A DNA stretch of 64,000 nt from contig NZ_JAARML010000001.1 in assembly GCF_011759375.1 (NCBI RefSeq), forward strand, positions 372,001 to 436,000. The letters are read 5' to 3'. Position numbers and translations under genes: made by a program. Under the pieces are notes generated by a model. The model had not been told where the DNA came from and searched no databases. It worked only from the letters and a program-made list of their open reading frames with translations. Position 1 is the stretch's first letter. Every line of letters begins with the position of its first letter. Below are positions 41,575-49,727 of this stretch, in pieces. This stretch comes from Paraflavitalea devenefica. Lineage in GTDB: Bacteria; Bacteroidota; Bacteroidia; Chitinophagales; Chitinophagaceae.

Positions 41575-42813
41575 ATGGCAAAGACAACCTTACATTGTTC
41601 TTTTTGTGGGCGTAGCCGCGATGAGGTGAAAATCCTTATTGCCGGCCAGGAAGGTCATATTTGTGAGAACTGTGTAGAACATGCCCGCGAAATTATTGAG
41701 CAGGAACTTATGATCCGTAGTGAAACACCGGCTGCTTCCTCCTCTTTTAAATTAAACGTAAAAAAGCCGGTGGAAGTAAAGCGCTTCCTCGATGAATATG
41801 TCATCGGACAGGATGATGCTAAAAAAGTACTGGCCGTAGCAGTATACAATCACTACAAACGTCTTCAGCAAAAAGTGGCGGAAGGTGATGTGGACATCGA
41901 GAAGAGCAATATCGTAATGGTAGGAGAAACCGGTACCGGTAAAACACTCCTGGCTAAAACCATTGCCAAGCTGCTCAACGTTCCTTTTGCTATTGTAGAT
42001 GCTACTGTATTTACAGAGGCCGGTTATGTGGGGGAGGATGTGGAAAGCATCTTAACCCGTTTATTACAGGTTTGTAACTATGATGTACCCGCTGCTGAAA
42101 GGGGTATCGTTTACATAGATGAGATTGATAAAATTGCCCGCAAAGGCGATAACCCTTCCATCACCCGCGATGTAAGCGGCGAAGGGGTTCAGCAGGGCCT
42201 GTTAAAACTCCTCGAAGGAACCGATGTACTGGTACCCCCGCAGGGAGGCCGTAAACATCCGGAACAAAAGCTCATCAAGATCAATACCCAGAACATCCTC
42301 TTCATTTGTGGAGGCGCCTTCGATGGTATTGACAGGGTCATTGCACGCCGGGTGAACACCAATGCCATCGGGTTCAATGTAAACAAAGACCTGCAGGAAC
42401 ACATGAAAAAGAACCTGCTGCAGTACATCAATGCTACCGACCTCAAATCATTCGGATTGATCCCGGAGCTGCTGGGCCGTTTGCCGGTAGTTACCCACCT
42501 CAATCCGTTGGATAAATCCACCCTGCGTTCCATTCTTACCGAACCCAAGAACGCGCTCATCAAACAGTATAAAAAACTGTTTGAACTGGAAAACATCCAA
42601 CTCAATGTAGATGAAGATGTGCTGGATTTCATGGTAGACAAAGCCCTTGAATACAAGCTCGGCGCAAGAGGCTTACGCAGCATTTGTGAAAGCATCCTCA
42701 CCGATGCCATGTTTGAGATGCCATCCTCCAAGCAACAAACCTTCCACCTCACGTTGGATTATGCCCAGAAGAAGTTCGACAAGAGCAAAATGAGCTTACT
42801 CAAAGTAGCATAA
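41575..42813 (+). CDS. clpX: ATP-dependent Clp protease ATP-binding subunit ClpX
   Basis: AAA+ unfoldase that recognises tagged substrates and feeds them to ClpP. The 412 residues show the N-terminal zinc-binding domain with four Cys (CSFCG and CENC), the [21 protein letters not shown] block, Walker A ([13 protein letters not shown]), Walker B ([13 protein letters not shown]), the [18 protein letters not shown] pore-2 region, sensor [10 protein letters not shown], and the IGF-like ClpP-binding loop region. Nearest relatives should be in Bacteroidota. It is the third gene of the clp cluster, with its own promoter. Confidence 0.97.
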   Translation: MAKTTLHCSFCGRSRDEVKILIAGQEGHICENCVEHAREIIEQELMIRSETPAASSSFKLNVKKPVEVKRFLDEYVIGQDDAKKVLAVAVYNHYKRLQQKVAEGDVDIEKSNIVMVGETGTGKTLLAKTIAKLLNVPFAIVDATVFTEAGYVGEDVESILTRLLQVCNYDVPAAERGIVYIDEIDKIARKGDNPSITRDVSGEGVQQGLLKLLEGTDVLVPPQGGRKHPEQKLIKINTQNILFICGGAFDGIDRVIARRVNTNAIGFNVNKDLQEHMKKNLLQYINATDLKSFGLIPELLGRLPVVTHLNPLDKSTLRSILTEPKNALIKQYKKLFELENIQLNVDEDVLDFMVDKALEYKLGARGLRSICESILTDAMFEMPSSKQQTFHLTLDYAQKKFDKSKMSLLKVA

Positions 42814-42835
42814 GCTATATAAAACATATTTCATC

Positions 42836-42871
42836 AAAAGGCAGAGGCACATATTTTGTGTCTCTCTCTTT
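42836..42871 (+). terminator. Imperfect hairpin after clpX, possible terminator
   Basis: AAAAGGCAGAGGCACA and TGTGTCTCTCTCTTTT form a 16-bp stem with a few mismatches around an ATATTT-like loop, ending in TTTT. It lies 23 bp after the clpX stop and before a small gene. Confidence 0.5.
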
Positions 42872-42898
42872 TGGTGGTTATCTTAAACACTAAAGACT

Positions 42899-43072
42899 AT
42901 GGACGATTTAATTAAAAAACTCATGGCAGAGGGACTCACAGAACAACAGGCTTATAAAGCAGTGGAGATCATGAAAAACTTCGCCAAGGAAAAATTCCCC
43001 ATCTTCGGTGGCGCTATTGATAAAGTATTCGACAAATACGCGAAGAAAAGCGATGATGATTTCATGCCTTAA
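42899..43072 (+). CDS. Small conserved-looking protein, 57 aa
   Basis: A short gene from ATG 42899 to TAA 43072. The product begins MDDLIKKLMAEGLTEQQAYK and ends KKSDDDFMP. It has a helical N-terminal part resembling a small UBA/CUE-like or DUF-type helix (EGLTEQQAYKAVEIMKNFA), then KEKFPIFGGAIDKVFDKYAKK. No signal peptide or membrane helix. Third-position composition resembles nearby genes. It may be cotranscribed with clpX or have its own promoter after the hairpin; family unknown to me. Confidence 0.65.
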   Translation: MDDLIKKLMAEGLTEQQAYKAVEIMKNFAKEKFPIFGGAIDKVFDKYAKKSDDDFMP

Positions 43073-43137
43073 ATAAATGAATTATCCCACAGGCAAAAGG
43101 GTGGGTCGTCTTCCAAAGGCAGCTCACCCTTTTGCAT

Positions 43138-43168
43138 GAAAAAGGCCCCGCAACCAACGGAGCCCTTG
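43138..43168 (-). terminator. Terminator of the acyl-CoA dehydrogenase gene
   Basis: On the minus strand AAGGGCTCCG pairs with CGGGGCCTT across a short loop, followed by a T5 run. A second inverted repeat, GCAAAAGGGTG at 43093-43103 with CACCCTTTTGC at 43125-43135, lies further on and may act in the other direction. Confidence 0.65.
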
Positions 43169-43196
43169 ACGTGACAAGCAACCTATCTCAAAACAT

Positions 43197-44339
43197 TCAG
43201 GCTTTTAAAACTTCTCTCGAAATAACCAGCTTCTGGATTTCAGAGGTACCTTCGCCGATAGTACAGAGTTTACTATCGCGATAATATTTTTCTACCGGGA
43301 AATCTTTGGTATAACCATAGCCCCCGAATATTTGTACAGCATCATTGGCCACTTTCACCGCTACCTCACTGGCATAATACTTAGCCATAGCAGCTTCCTT
43401 CGTCATCTGCTCACCTCTTATCTTCAGGTCACAGGCCTGCAGCGTAAGCAACTCTGCCGCCATGATCTCCGTTGCCATATCGGCCAGCTTAAACGAAATA
43501 CCCTGGAAATTGGCAATCGGCTGGTCAAACTGGTGACGCTCTTTGGAATATTGCACAGAAGCTTCATAAGCGCCTTTCGCAATACCCAATGACAAAGCCG
43601 CAATGGAAATACGCCCGCCATCCAGCACCTTCAGGGATTGCTTAAATCCCGCTCCTACTTCACCAAGACGGTTGGCATCCGGTATCCGGCAATTATCAAA
43701 GATCATTTCGGCCGTTTCGCTGGCGCGCATGCCCAGCTTATTCTCCTTCTTACCACCTGAAAAACCTGGTGTGCCACGTTCCACTACAAAGGCTGTGGCA
43801 TTGTCCTTGGATCGTGGTTCGCCGGTACGGGCAATCACTACTGCCACATCACCGCTTTTACCATGGGTAATCCAGCATTTGGTGCCATTCAGTACCCAAT
43901 GGTCACCATCTCTTACAGCAGTGGTCTTCATATTACCAGCATCACTACCGGTATTGGGTTCAGTTAATCCCCAGGCGCCCAACCACTGGGCCGTAGCCAG
44001 TTTGGGCAGGTATTTTTGCTTCTGCTCCTCGTTGCCAAATGCCATAATATGCCCCGTACAGAGGGAATTATGAGCAGCAACACTCAGGCCCACAGAACCA
44101 CAAACTTTACCTATCTCCTGCAAAATGGCTACATACTCAAGATACGTAAGCCCAGCGCCTTCATACTTTTCAGGCACCAGTACCCCCATCAACCCCAGCT
44201 TTCCCATCTCTTTGAATACTTCAACCGGGAAAGTCTGGCTTTCATCCCAGTCCATTACATAGGGCTTAATGTGCTGTTGTGCAAAATCCCGGGCTGTTTG
44301 CGCTACCTGTTGTGTTAATTCAGAAGTCTCGAAATTCAT
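43197..44339 (-). CDS. Acyl-CoA dehydrogenase (short/branched-chain type)
   Basis: FAD-dependent enzyme that introduces the alpha-beta double bond in acyl-CoA. ATG at 44339 (MNFETSELTQQVAQTARDFAQ) gives 380 residues, the usual length. Motifs: WGLTEPNTGSDAGNMKTTA, KCWITHGKSGDVAVVIART, GRISIAALSLGIAKGAYE, RHQFDQPIANFQGISFKLADM, AVQIFGGYGYTKDFPVEKYYRDSKLCTIGEGTSEIQ. The catalytic Glu is in IGEGTSEIQ, as in short-chain members. No electron-transfer flavoprotein gene is adjacent. Substrate cannot be set from sequence alone. Confidence 0.95.
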   Translation of the reverse strand: MNFETSELTQQVAQTARDFAQQHIKPYVMDWDESQTFPVEVFKEMGKLGLMGVLVPEKYEGAGLTYLEYVAILQEIGKVCGSVGLSVAAHNSLCTGHIMAFGNEEQKQKYLPKLATAQWLGAWGLTEPNTGSDAGNMKTTAVRDGDHWVLNGTKCWITHGKSGDVAVVIARTGEPRSKDNATAFVVERGTPGFSGGKKENKLGMRASETAEMIFDNCRIPDANRLGEVGAGFKQSLKVLDGGRISIAALSLGIAKGAYEASVQYSKERHQFDQPIANFQGISFKLADMATEIMAAELLTLQACDLKIRGEQMTKEAAMAKYYASEVAVKVANDAVQIFGGYGYTKDFPVEKYYRDSKLCTIGEGTSEIQKLVISREVLKA

Positions 44340-44445
44340 AAGATAAATTCGTTGGCAAGAATCCTTAGAGGGCTCCTGCAAGATAATACTATTTTCGAAA
44401 AACTAACAATTGTTAGCGTTAATTTATAAGAAATCTTTACCCTAT

Positions 44446-45384
44446 TTACTCAATAGCCAGATAGGGTCTTATTTTCTCCAACACGACAGGTGTTACCGTG
44501 TTGATCTGCAATAACTGGTCTACCGATTCATAAACGCCATGCTGCTGCCTGTATTGCACAATGGCATTGGCCAGCGGCCAACGGATATAGGGATGCTGTT
44601 GAAGCGTAGTGACATCAGTAACATTGATATTGATCGTCCGCAAGGCCGGTGATGGGCAATGCAGTAATTTCCTGATCTGCTGAAAAGTTGAGTCCGGCAG
44701 GCCATATGTCTCTCCCACCTGCTCCACGGCATAAAAACCACCCAGCTTTTCCCTGAAATGAACAATCCGTTGCGCCAGTTTACTGCCAATGCCACGCAGG
44801 GCAATAAAGGCTGTTGTATCAGCCGTATTAATATCAATCACAGCAGGTTCCTTAAAGCGTTTGGGCAGGTTGTGGTGTGCTATAGAATCAGGGGTCCGTC
44901 CTGCAACGGGCCGTTCTTTTGCCGGCTCAATGGCTTCTATCGTCACATACGGCAACAAACGGTCAACTTCTTCCTTCCGCAGCCCGTAAATCTTATATAG
45001 ATCGTCGGGCCGGCGAAACCGGCCGCCTTTAGCCAGGTAATGCTGAATAACATGGGCCGTACGTTCCCGGATGCCCAGTCTTTTCCAGCCTTCCGCCGGT
45101 AAACGGTTCGGATCAAAGGCAAACAGTACAACTTCTTCATCCCGGCTTTCTGTAACAAGATCATGGTCTGGAGTATAGGGTGCTTCATAGCCGGAATCCT
45201 TTGCCGTTTCCAGTTGCGCCAGTTGTTGTTGCAGCTTTTCAAAAGCAGCCCTGTCGGGTGGTGTGGAAGGAACCCTTATAAAATAAGGGAGGGCAACAGT
45301 AACTCCTATCAATACCAGCAATACAATAATGCCGGTCCGCTCTTTCTTAGTGAAGCTGAAATATTCCCGCAGGTAGTTTTTCAT
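44446..45384 (-). CDS. Membrane-anchored helix-hairpin-helix protein (ComEA-like)
   Basis: From ATG 45384 (MKNYLREYFSFTKKERTG) a 312-residue protein with one membrane helix (about 20-38, IIVLLVLIGVTVALPYFI) and several helix-hairpin-helix repeats: WKRLGIRERTAHVIQHYL...DDLYKIYGL, DINTADTTAFIALRGIGSKLAQRIVHFREKLGGF, and NINVTDVTTLQQHPYIRWPLANAIVQYRQQHGVYESVDQLLQI. The repeats suggest DNA binding at the cell surface or periplasm, as in ComEA of competence systems. No other competence genes are near. Only the third repeat is degenerate. Confidence 0.86.
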   Translation of the reverse strand: MKNYLREYFSFTKKERTGIIVLLVLIGVTVALPYFIRVPSTPPDRAAFEKLQQQLAQLETAKDSGYEAPYTPDHDLVTESRDEEVVLFAFDPNRLPAEGWKRLGIRERTAHVIQHYLAKGGRFRRPDDLYKIYGLRKEEVDRLLPYVTIEAIEPAKERPVAGRTPDSIAHHNLPKRFKEPAVIDINTADTTAFIALRGIGSKLAQRIVHFREKLGGFYAVEQVGETYGLPDSTFQQIRKLLHCPSPALRTININVTDVTTLQQHPYIRWPLANAIVQYRQQHGVYESVDQLLQINTVTPVVLEKIRPYLAIE

Positions 45385-45447
45385 GGTATATACAGTGCCC
45401 GGCGGTGTTATAATGGCCGGCACTTCTATACATACGAGGTAAACGGG

Positions 45448-46224
45448 TTATAGATTTATCACCAGCCCATCCCAGCCCAGGTGAATACCCTCGGGGAGCT
45501 CTTTTTCAACATCGGCATGCTTGCCCATCTGGTGACTAAGGTGGGTGAAATAAGTTTGGGGGATCTGCAATTCCTGCGCTACTTCAATGCCTTCCGACAG
45601 GCTGTAATGCGAAATATGTTTCTCTTTCCGCAGGGTATTCAACACCAATACCTCGCTCCCGCGGATCTTCTCTTTCTCTGCAGGCTCGATACTATTGGCG
45701 TCGGTGATATAGGTAAACTTCCCAAAGCGAAAGCCCATCACCGGCATCTTTAAATGCCATACCTGCACAGGGGTGACCAGGATATCGCCTACCATAAAAG
45801 GCGTCAGGTCAATCGTGGTAAGATGGATCTCCGGCAAGCCCGGATACCTCGTTTCATAAAAAGCATAGGGAAACTCCCGGACAATCACCTCCTGCGTCAT
45901 CTCATTGGCAAACACCTGCATCGGCTGCCGGGAGAAAAAATTAAAGGCCCGCACATCATCCAGCCCCGCCACATGGTCTTTATGGGGATGGGTAAATATA
46001 ATTGCATCGAGGTGTTTTACTTTCGCCCGCAACATCTGGTAGCGGAAATCGGGGCCGGCATCAACTGCCAGGGTGGTAGTGGGTGATTGTACCAGGATAC
46101 TTGACCGCAGCCTTTTGTCTTTTTGATCGGTAGATTGGCAAACCGGGCAATCGCAGGCAATCATGGGTACGCCGCTGCTGGTGCCCGTTCCTAAAAAAGT
46201 GATAGTTAATGAAGGATAACTCAC
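45448..46224 (-). CDS. Metallo-beta-lactamase-fold hydrolase (PhnP-like)
   Basis: A 258-residue hydrolase starting at GTG 46224 (MSYPSLTITFLGTGTSSGVP). The zinc-binding motif THPHKDHVAGLDD is complete, preceded by the Cys pair DCPVCQST and LAVDAGPDF, and followed by DANSIEP and THLSHQMGKHADVE. This arrangement is typical of PhnP-like phosphodiesterases acting on cyclic phosphates or cyclic nucleotides and of related MBL-fold hydrolases in Bacteroidota. No phosphonate genes are nearby, so the substrate is unknown. It lies 63 bp upstream of the HhH gene on the same strand. Confidence 0.9.
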   Translation of the reverse strand: MSYPSLTITFLGTGTSSGVPMIACDCPVCQSTDQKDKRLRSSILVQSPTTTLAVDAGPDFRYQMLRAKVKHLDAIIFTHPHKDHVAGLDDVRAFNFFSRQPMQVFANEMTQEVIVREFPYAFYETRYPGLPEIHLTTIDLTPFMVGDILVTPVQVWHLKMPVMGFRFGKFTYITDANSIEPAEKEKIRGSEVLVLNTLRKEKHISHYSLSEGIEVAQELQIPQTYFTHLSHQMGKHADVEKELPEGIHLGWDGLVINL

Positions 46225-46248
46225 GCGTTAAAAATACGAAGTCTGGGG

Positions 46249-46524
46249 TTATTTCTCTTCCGCCGCATGTTTGGCCAGCACATCCTCATAAGTCTTGCGG
46301 GCCTCATTGGAAAGTAACTCGGGATCAATATTCAATTGGGGAATAATATCTATCAGGGTGTTGATACGTCCTTCCATTTGCAGGAATTTGTTCAGCACCA
46401 CTACCCTCCTTGCCTCCAGGATACAATAACCGCTCTGGAAATTGCCCCGCTCATAGCGAACCACATATTCCATCTCGTCAAGGATACGCTCAATCTTATC
46501 TAATGTATGCTGGGTATATTTCAT
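46249..46524 (-). CDS. Small conserved protein of unknown function, 91 aa
   Basis: From ATG 46524 (MKYTQHTLDKIERILDEMEYVVRYERGNFQSG) this 91-residue protein is cytosolic and mixed alpha/beta. The strand-rich middle (YCILEARRVVVLNKFLQMEGRINTLIDIIP) and short acid helices suggest a small fold found in Bacteroidota genomes near the response regulator porX, but I cannot name it. A TAnnTTTG box lies upstream (46547-46554). Its stop is 25 bp from the start of the MBL gene downstream, so the two may be cotranscribed. Confidence 0.75.
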   Translation of the reverse strand: MKYTQHTLDKIERILDEMEYVVRYERGNFQSGYCILEARRVVVLNKFLQMEGRINTLIDIIPQLNIDPELLSNEARKTYEDVLAKHAAEEK

Positions 46525-46546
46525 AGTCATACTCCAAATTCACTAA

Positions 46547-46554
46547 CAAAATTA
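46547..46554 (-). promoter_or_regulatory. -7 promoter box for the 46524 gene
   Basis: CAAAATTA on the plus strand reads TAATTTTG on the minus strand, a TAnnTTTG match 22 bp upstream of the ATG at 46524. Confidence 0.6.
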
Positions 46555-46698
46555 GCCAAATGTCCGCGGTACGCCATTTATAGGCTATTAATGTTTTCCA
46601 CACCCAGTGGACAGAAAATCAGCTACTTCCCACAATATTCATAAAAAACACCCCGAAAACCAGCCGTCGACAGTAGTCACATTTGCCCGCTTACGCCC

Positions 46699-46727
46699 CA
46701 TTGCCGATTGTCGACTGCCGATTGCCG
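46699..46727. repeat. Heptad tandem repeat, CGGCAAT type, downstream of porX
   Basis: On the minus strand this reads CGGCAAT, CGGCAGT, CGACAAT, CGGCAAT then G. It lies 3 bp after the stop of porX (46731). The same 29 bp with two differences occurs at 61789-61817, again just after the stop of a minus-strand gene. Confidence 0.8.
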
Positions 46728-46730
46728 CTC

Positions 46731-48287
46731 TTACTTATTCGTCATCTTAATCACCGGCACGATCATCTCCTCCAGGCTTACCCCCCCATGCTGGAAGGTA
46801 TTCCGGTAATAATTCACATAATAGTTGTAATTATTCGGATAGCAGAGGAACAGGTCTTCTTTGGCGAAAATAAAGGAAGAATTCACTGTAGGAACCGGTA
46901 ATCCGGCCTCTTTGGGATCGCGGAAGGCCAGCACCTCTTTGGGCTCATAATTCAGGTTGCGGCCATGCTTATACCGCAGGTTTGTGGTTGTTTGCTTATC
47001 CCCGATCACCTTGGCCGGCGTCTTCACCCGTACACTGCCATGATCGGTAGCCAATACAATATTGATCTTCTTATCTGCAATCTTCTTTAATGCCTGGTGC
47101 AGAGGGGAGTGTTCAAACCAGCTCCTGGTTACAGACCGGTAACTCGTTTCGTCGCCTGCCAGTTCCTTCAGCACCTCCATCTCGGTGCGGGCATGGCTCA
47201 GCATATCCACAAAATTGTATACAATAATATTCAGGTCATTATTCAGCAGGTTATGGATATTATTTACCAGGTCCTGCCCCGCCTGGTTATTCAATATCTT
47301 GGTATAGGAAAAACGCACATCATCACGCTTCATACGCTTCAGTTGTCCACGGAAAAACTCTTCCTCAAACAGGTTCTTCCCCCCTTCCTCATCATCATTT
47401 TTCCACTGTTGCGGATAAGCTTTTTCTATATCCATCGGGAGTAAACCACTGAATATGGCATTCCGTGCATATTGGGTAGCAGTAGGCAGAATGCTGTAAA
47501 AACTTTCCTCTTCCAGGATGCGGAAACTCTCCGCAAAAATGGGCTGTATGGCTTTCCATTGATCAAAACGCAGGTTATCGATCAGCAGGAAAAAAGTAGG
47601 CACTCCCTTCTCTACATGGGGCATTACCTTGAACTTAAACAGGGTATGCGACATGACCGGTCCTTCTGTACTCTTCGGGCTCACCCATTTGGCGTAGTTC
47701 TTCGACACAAACTTGAAAAACTCATTATTGGCCTCACTTTTCTGCGACTGGAATACCTCCTGCATTTCCGGGCTGTCACTTTTTTCCATTTCCAGCTCCC
47801 AGTACACCAGCTTTTTATAGATCTCCATCCACTCATTATAATCCGGGCTGCTGTTCAGCGCCATAAACAGGTTGCGGAACTGTTGCTGGTAGGCGGTAGT
47901 CGTTTTCTCAGCCACTAATCTTTTATTATCAATGATCTTCTTCAGGCTCAACAGTACCTGGTTGGGATTTACCGGTTTGATCAGGTAATCCGTGATCTGG
48001 CTGCCGATCGCTTCATCCATCAGGTTCTCCGTCTCATTCTTCGTGATCATCACAATAGGCACCTGCTGGTTTACTTCTTTGATCTTGGCAATCGTTTCCA
48101 GGCCGGTAATACCGGGCATCGTTTCATCCAGTAATACCACATCCACAATATTATCGCGCACAAAGTCCACGGCATCAAAACCATTGGTCAATGCACTTAC
48201 CTCATAACCCTTGTTCTGTAAGAACAGGATCTGCGATTGTAAGCTTTCTATTTCATCATCTACCCAGAGTATCTTTCCTAATGCCAT
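46731..48287 (-). CDS. porX: PorX-type response regulator with PglZ domain
   Basis: Response regulator of the type IX secretion system in Bacteroidota. The 518-residue protein has a receiver domain with phosphoacceptor Asp54 (VVLLDETMPGI), a helical linker, and a C-terminal PglZ/alkaline-phosphatase-superfamily domain. Candidate metal and catalytic residues are Asp237 (LLIDNLRFDQW), Thr271 (ILPTATQYARNAIFSG) and the DHG motif in VLATDHGSVRVKT. Characterised PorX proteins have phosphodiesterase activity on oligonucleotides; that this one does is inference. porY, the cognate kinase, is not in the window. Confidence 0.93.
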   Translation of the reverse strand: MALGKILWVDDEIESLQSQILFLQNKGYEVSALTNGFDAVDFVRDNIVDVVLLDETMPGITGLETIAKIKEVNQQVPIVMITKNETENLMDEAIGSQITDYLIKPVNPNQVLLSLKKIIDNKRLVAEKTTTAYQQQFRNLFMALNSSPDYNEWMEIYKKLVYWELEMEKSDSPEMQEVFQSQKSEANNEFFKFVSKNYAKWVSPKSTEGPVMSHTLFKFKVMPHVEKGVPTFFLLIDNLRFDQWKAIQPIFAESFRILEEESFYSILPTATQYARNAIFSGLLPMDIEKAYPQQWKNDDEEGGKNLFEEEFFRGQLKRMKRDDVRFSYTKILNNQAGQDLVNNIHNLLNNDLNIIVYNFVDMLSHARTEMEVLKELAGDETSYRSVTRSWFEHSPLHQALKKIADKKINIVLATDHGSVRVKTPAKVIGDKQTTTNLRYKHGRNLNYEPKEVLAFRDPKEAGLPVPTVNSSFIFAKEDLFLCYPNNYNYYVNYYRNTFQHGGVSLEEMIVPVIKMTNK

Positions 48288-48361
48288 GTAAAATTTTTAA
48301 TAATTGATTATTTATTATAGGTATGATTCAGCAATTCAAAAGCCACCCTGCCCATTCGCCT

Positions 48362-48389
48362 CTTGCCGCCTTCTGAATGCTGATTGCCG
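48362..48389. repeat. Degenerate heptad repeat between porX and the HD gene
   Basis: Four 7-bp steps on the plus strand: CTTGCCG, CCTTCTG, AATGCTG, ATTGCCG. On the minus strand the units resemble CGGCAAT and CAGAAGG. It is in the divergent promoter region, 55 bp upstream of the HD -7 box. Confidence 0.55.
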
Positions 48390-48441
48390 TATTCTCTAAT
48401 CTCCTCAAAATACATTATTCCCGGTGCAATCAGTTAATATG

Positions 48442-48449
48442 TACTTTTG
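48442..48449 (+). promoter_or_regulatory. -7 promoter box for the HD gene
   Basis: TACTTTTG at 48442-48449 is a perfect TAnnTTTG match 45 bp before the ATG at 48495. The TTG at 48447 that opens the longer frame is inside the box and so is not the translation start. Confidence 0.7.
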
Positions 48450-48494
48450 TCCGCTGCTTTTAGCAGCAATTTTAACAAAACAGCAAGCAGCGAA

Positions 48495-49712
48495 ATGACG
48501 TCCGGCATCAGAAAGATCATAAATGACCCTGTTTACGGTTTCATTACCCTCGATCATCCGCTTATCTTTAAAGTCATTGCCCATCCCTGGTACCAGCGCC
48601 TGCGCCGGATCCACCAGATGGCCTTTGCCCAGTTGGTATATCCTGGCGCCGTTCATACCCGTCTGCACCATTCCCTCGGTGCTTATCACCTTATGAGCAA
48701 TGCCCTCCATGAACTGAAAAATAAGGGCATCAACATTACCCCCGAGGAAGAAGTGGCGGCCAAAATAGCCATTTTGTTGCATGATATAGGCCATGGCCCC
48801 TATTCCCATGCACTGGAAAACAAGCTCCTGAAGGGCATACACCATGAAACTATCTCCATCCGGATCATGGAGATCCTGAACAATGAACTGGAAGGGGCGC
48901 TCACCCTGGCCATTGATATATTTACGAACAAATACCACAAACCGTTTCTTCACCAGCTCATCTCCGGCCAGTTGGATGTAGACCGCATGGACTACCTCAC
49001 CCGCGACAGCTTCTTTACCGGTGTATCGGAGGGGGTTATAGGCTATGACCGCATCCTGAAAATGCTCACCGTAGAGGACAATGAACTAATGGTAGAGGAA
49101 AAAGCCGTCTATTCCATTGAGAAATTCCTTGTATCGCGCCGGCTCATGTACTGGCAGGTATACCTGCATAAAACAGTACTCTGCGCCGAAAAAATGCTGG
49201 TAAAGATTGTTGAAAGGGCGCAGGAACTCATTACCAGGGGGCAATCCGTTAGCTGTACTTCTCCTGTATTTGATTTCTTTTTGCAAAACCACCATTCCGT
49301 CACCTCCATAGAAAACCACCTGGAGCAATTCTGCCTGCTGGACGACTACGATGTACTGGCCACCATCAAAAACTGGATGTTCCATCCTGATAAAGTGCTG
49401 GCCAAATTGTGCCACTGCCTCGTTACCCGGCGTTTATTAAAAGTTAAATTAACGGCTACACCCGTTGATCCTGCCTGGCTGGAAGAACAACGGAACAGGA
49501 TTTGCCGCGATATGCAGATTGAAGAGCAGGATTGTCACTACTTTCTTTTTGGCGGCGTAGCCGAAAATACCACCTACGACCCCCGCGAAGAAAAGATCAA
49601 CATCCTGTTCAAGGACGGCACCATAAAAGATATTTCCCGGGTTGACAACGCTTTGATACACCAGGCACTCGCCAGCCCTGTGAAAAAATATTACATTTGC
49701 TACTTAAACTAG
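48495..49712 (+). CDS. HD-domain phosphohydrolase (dGTPase-like)
   Basis: A 405-residue metal-dependent phosphohydrolase of the COG1078 type. ATG at 48495 (MTSGIRKIINDPVYGFITL) is the start. The HD motifs are intact: RLHHSLGAYHL, LLHDIGHGPYSHALE, and SGQLDVDRMDYLTRDSFFTGV. The C-terminal half (about 215-405) is helical and ends in a beta-containing segment. Members hydrolyse dNTPs or other nucleotides; the true substrate is not fixed. It lies upstream of lpxD with a 15-bp gap and may be cotranscribed with the lipid A genes. Confidence 0.9.
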   Translation: MTSGIRKIINDPVYGFITLDHPLIFKVIAHPWYQRLRRIHQMAFAQLVYPGAVHTRLHHSLGAYHLMSNALHELKNKGINITPEEEVAAKIAILLHDIGHGPYSHALENKLLKGIHHETISIRIMEILNNELEGALTLAIDIFTNKYHKPFLHQLISGQLDVDRMDYLTRDSFFTGVSEGVIGYDRILKMLTVEDNELMVEEKAVYSIEKFLVSRRLMYWQVYLHKTVLCAEKMLVKIVERAQELITRGQSVSCTSPVFDFFLQNHHSVTSIENHLEQFCLLDDYDVLATIKNWMFHPDKVLAKLCHCLVTRRLLKVKLTATPVDPAWLEEQRNRICRDMQIEEQDCHYFLFGGVAENTTYDPREEKINILFKDGTIKDISRVDNALIHQALASPVKKYYICYLN

Positions 49713-49727
49713 CTATAAACTACAACC

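Noticed and set aside
48447..48494. Extended N-terminus of the HD protein beginning at TTG
   Set aside because: The TTG lies inside the -7 promoter box; the ATG at 48495 begins the conserved region.
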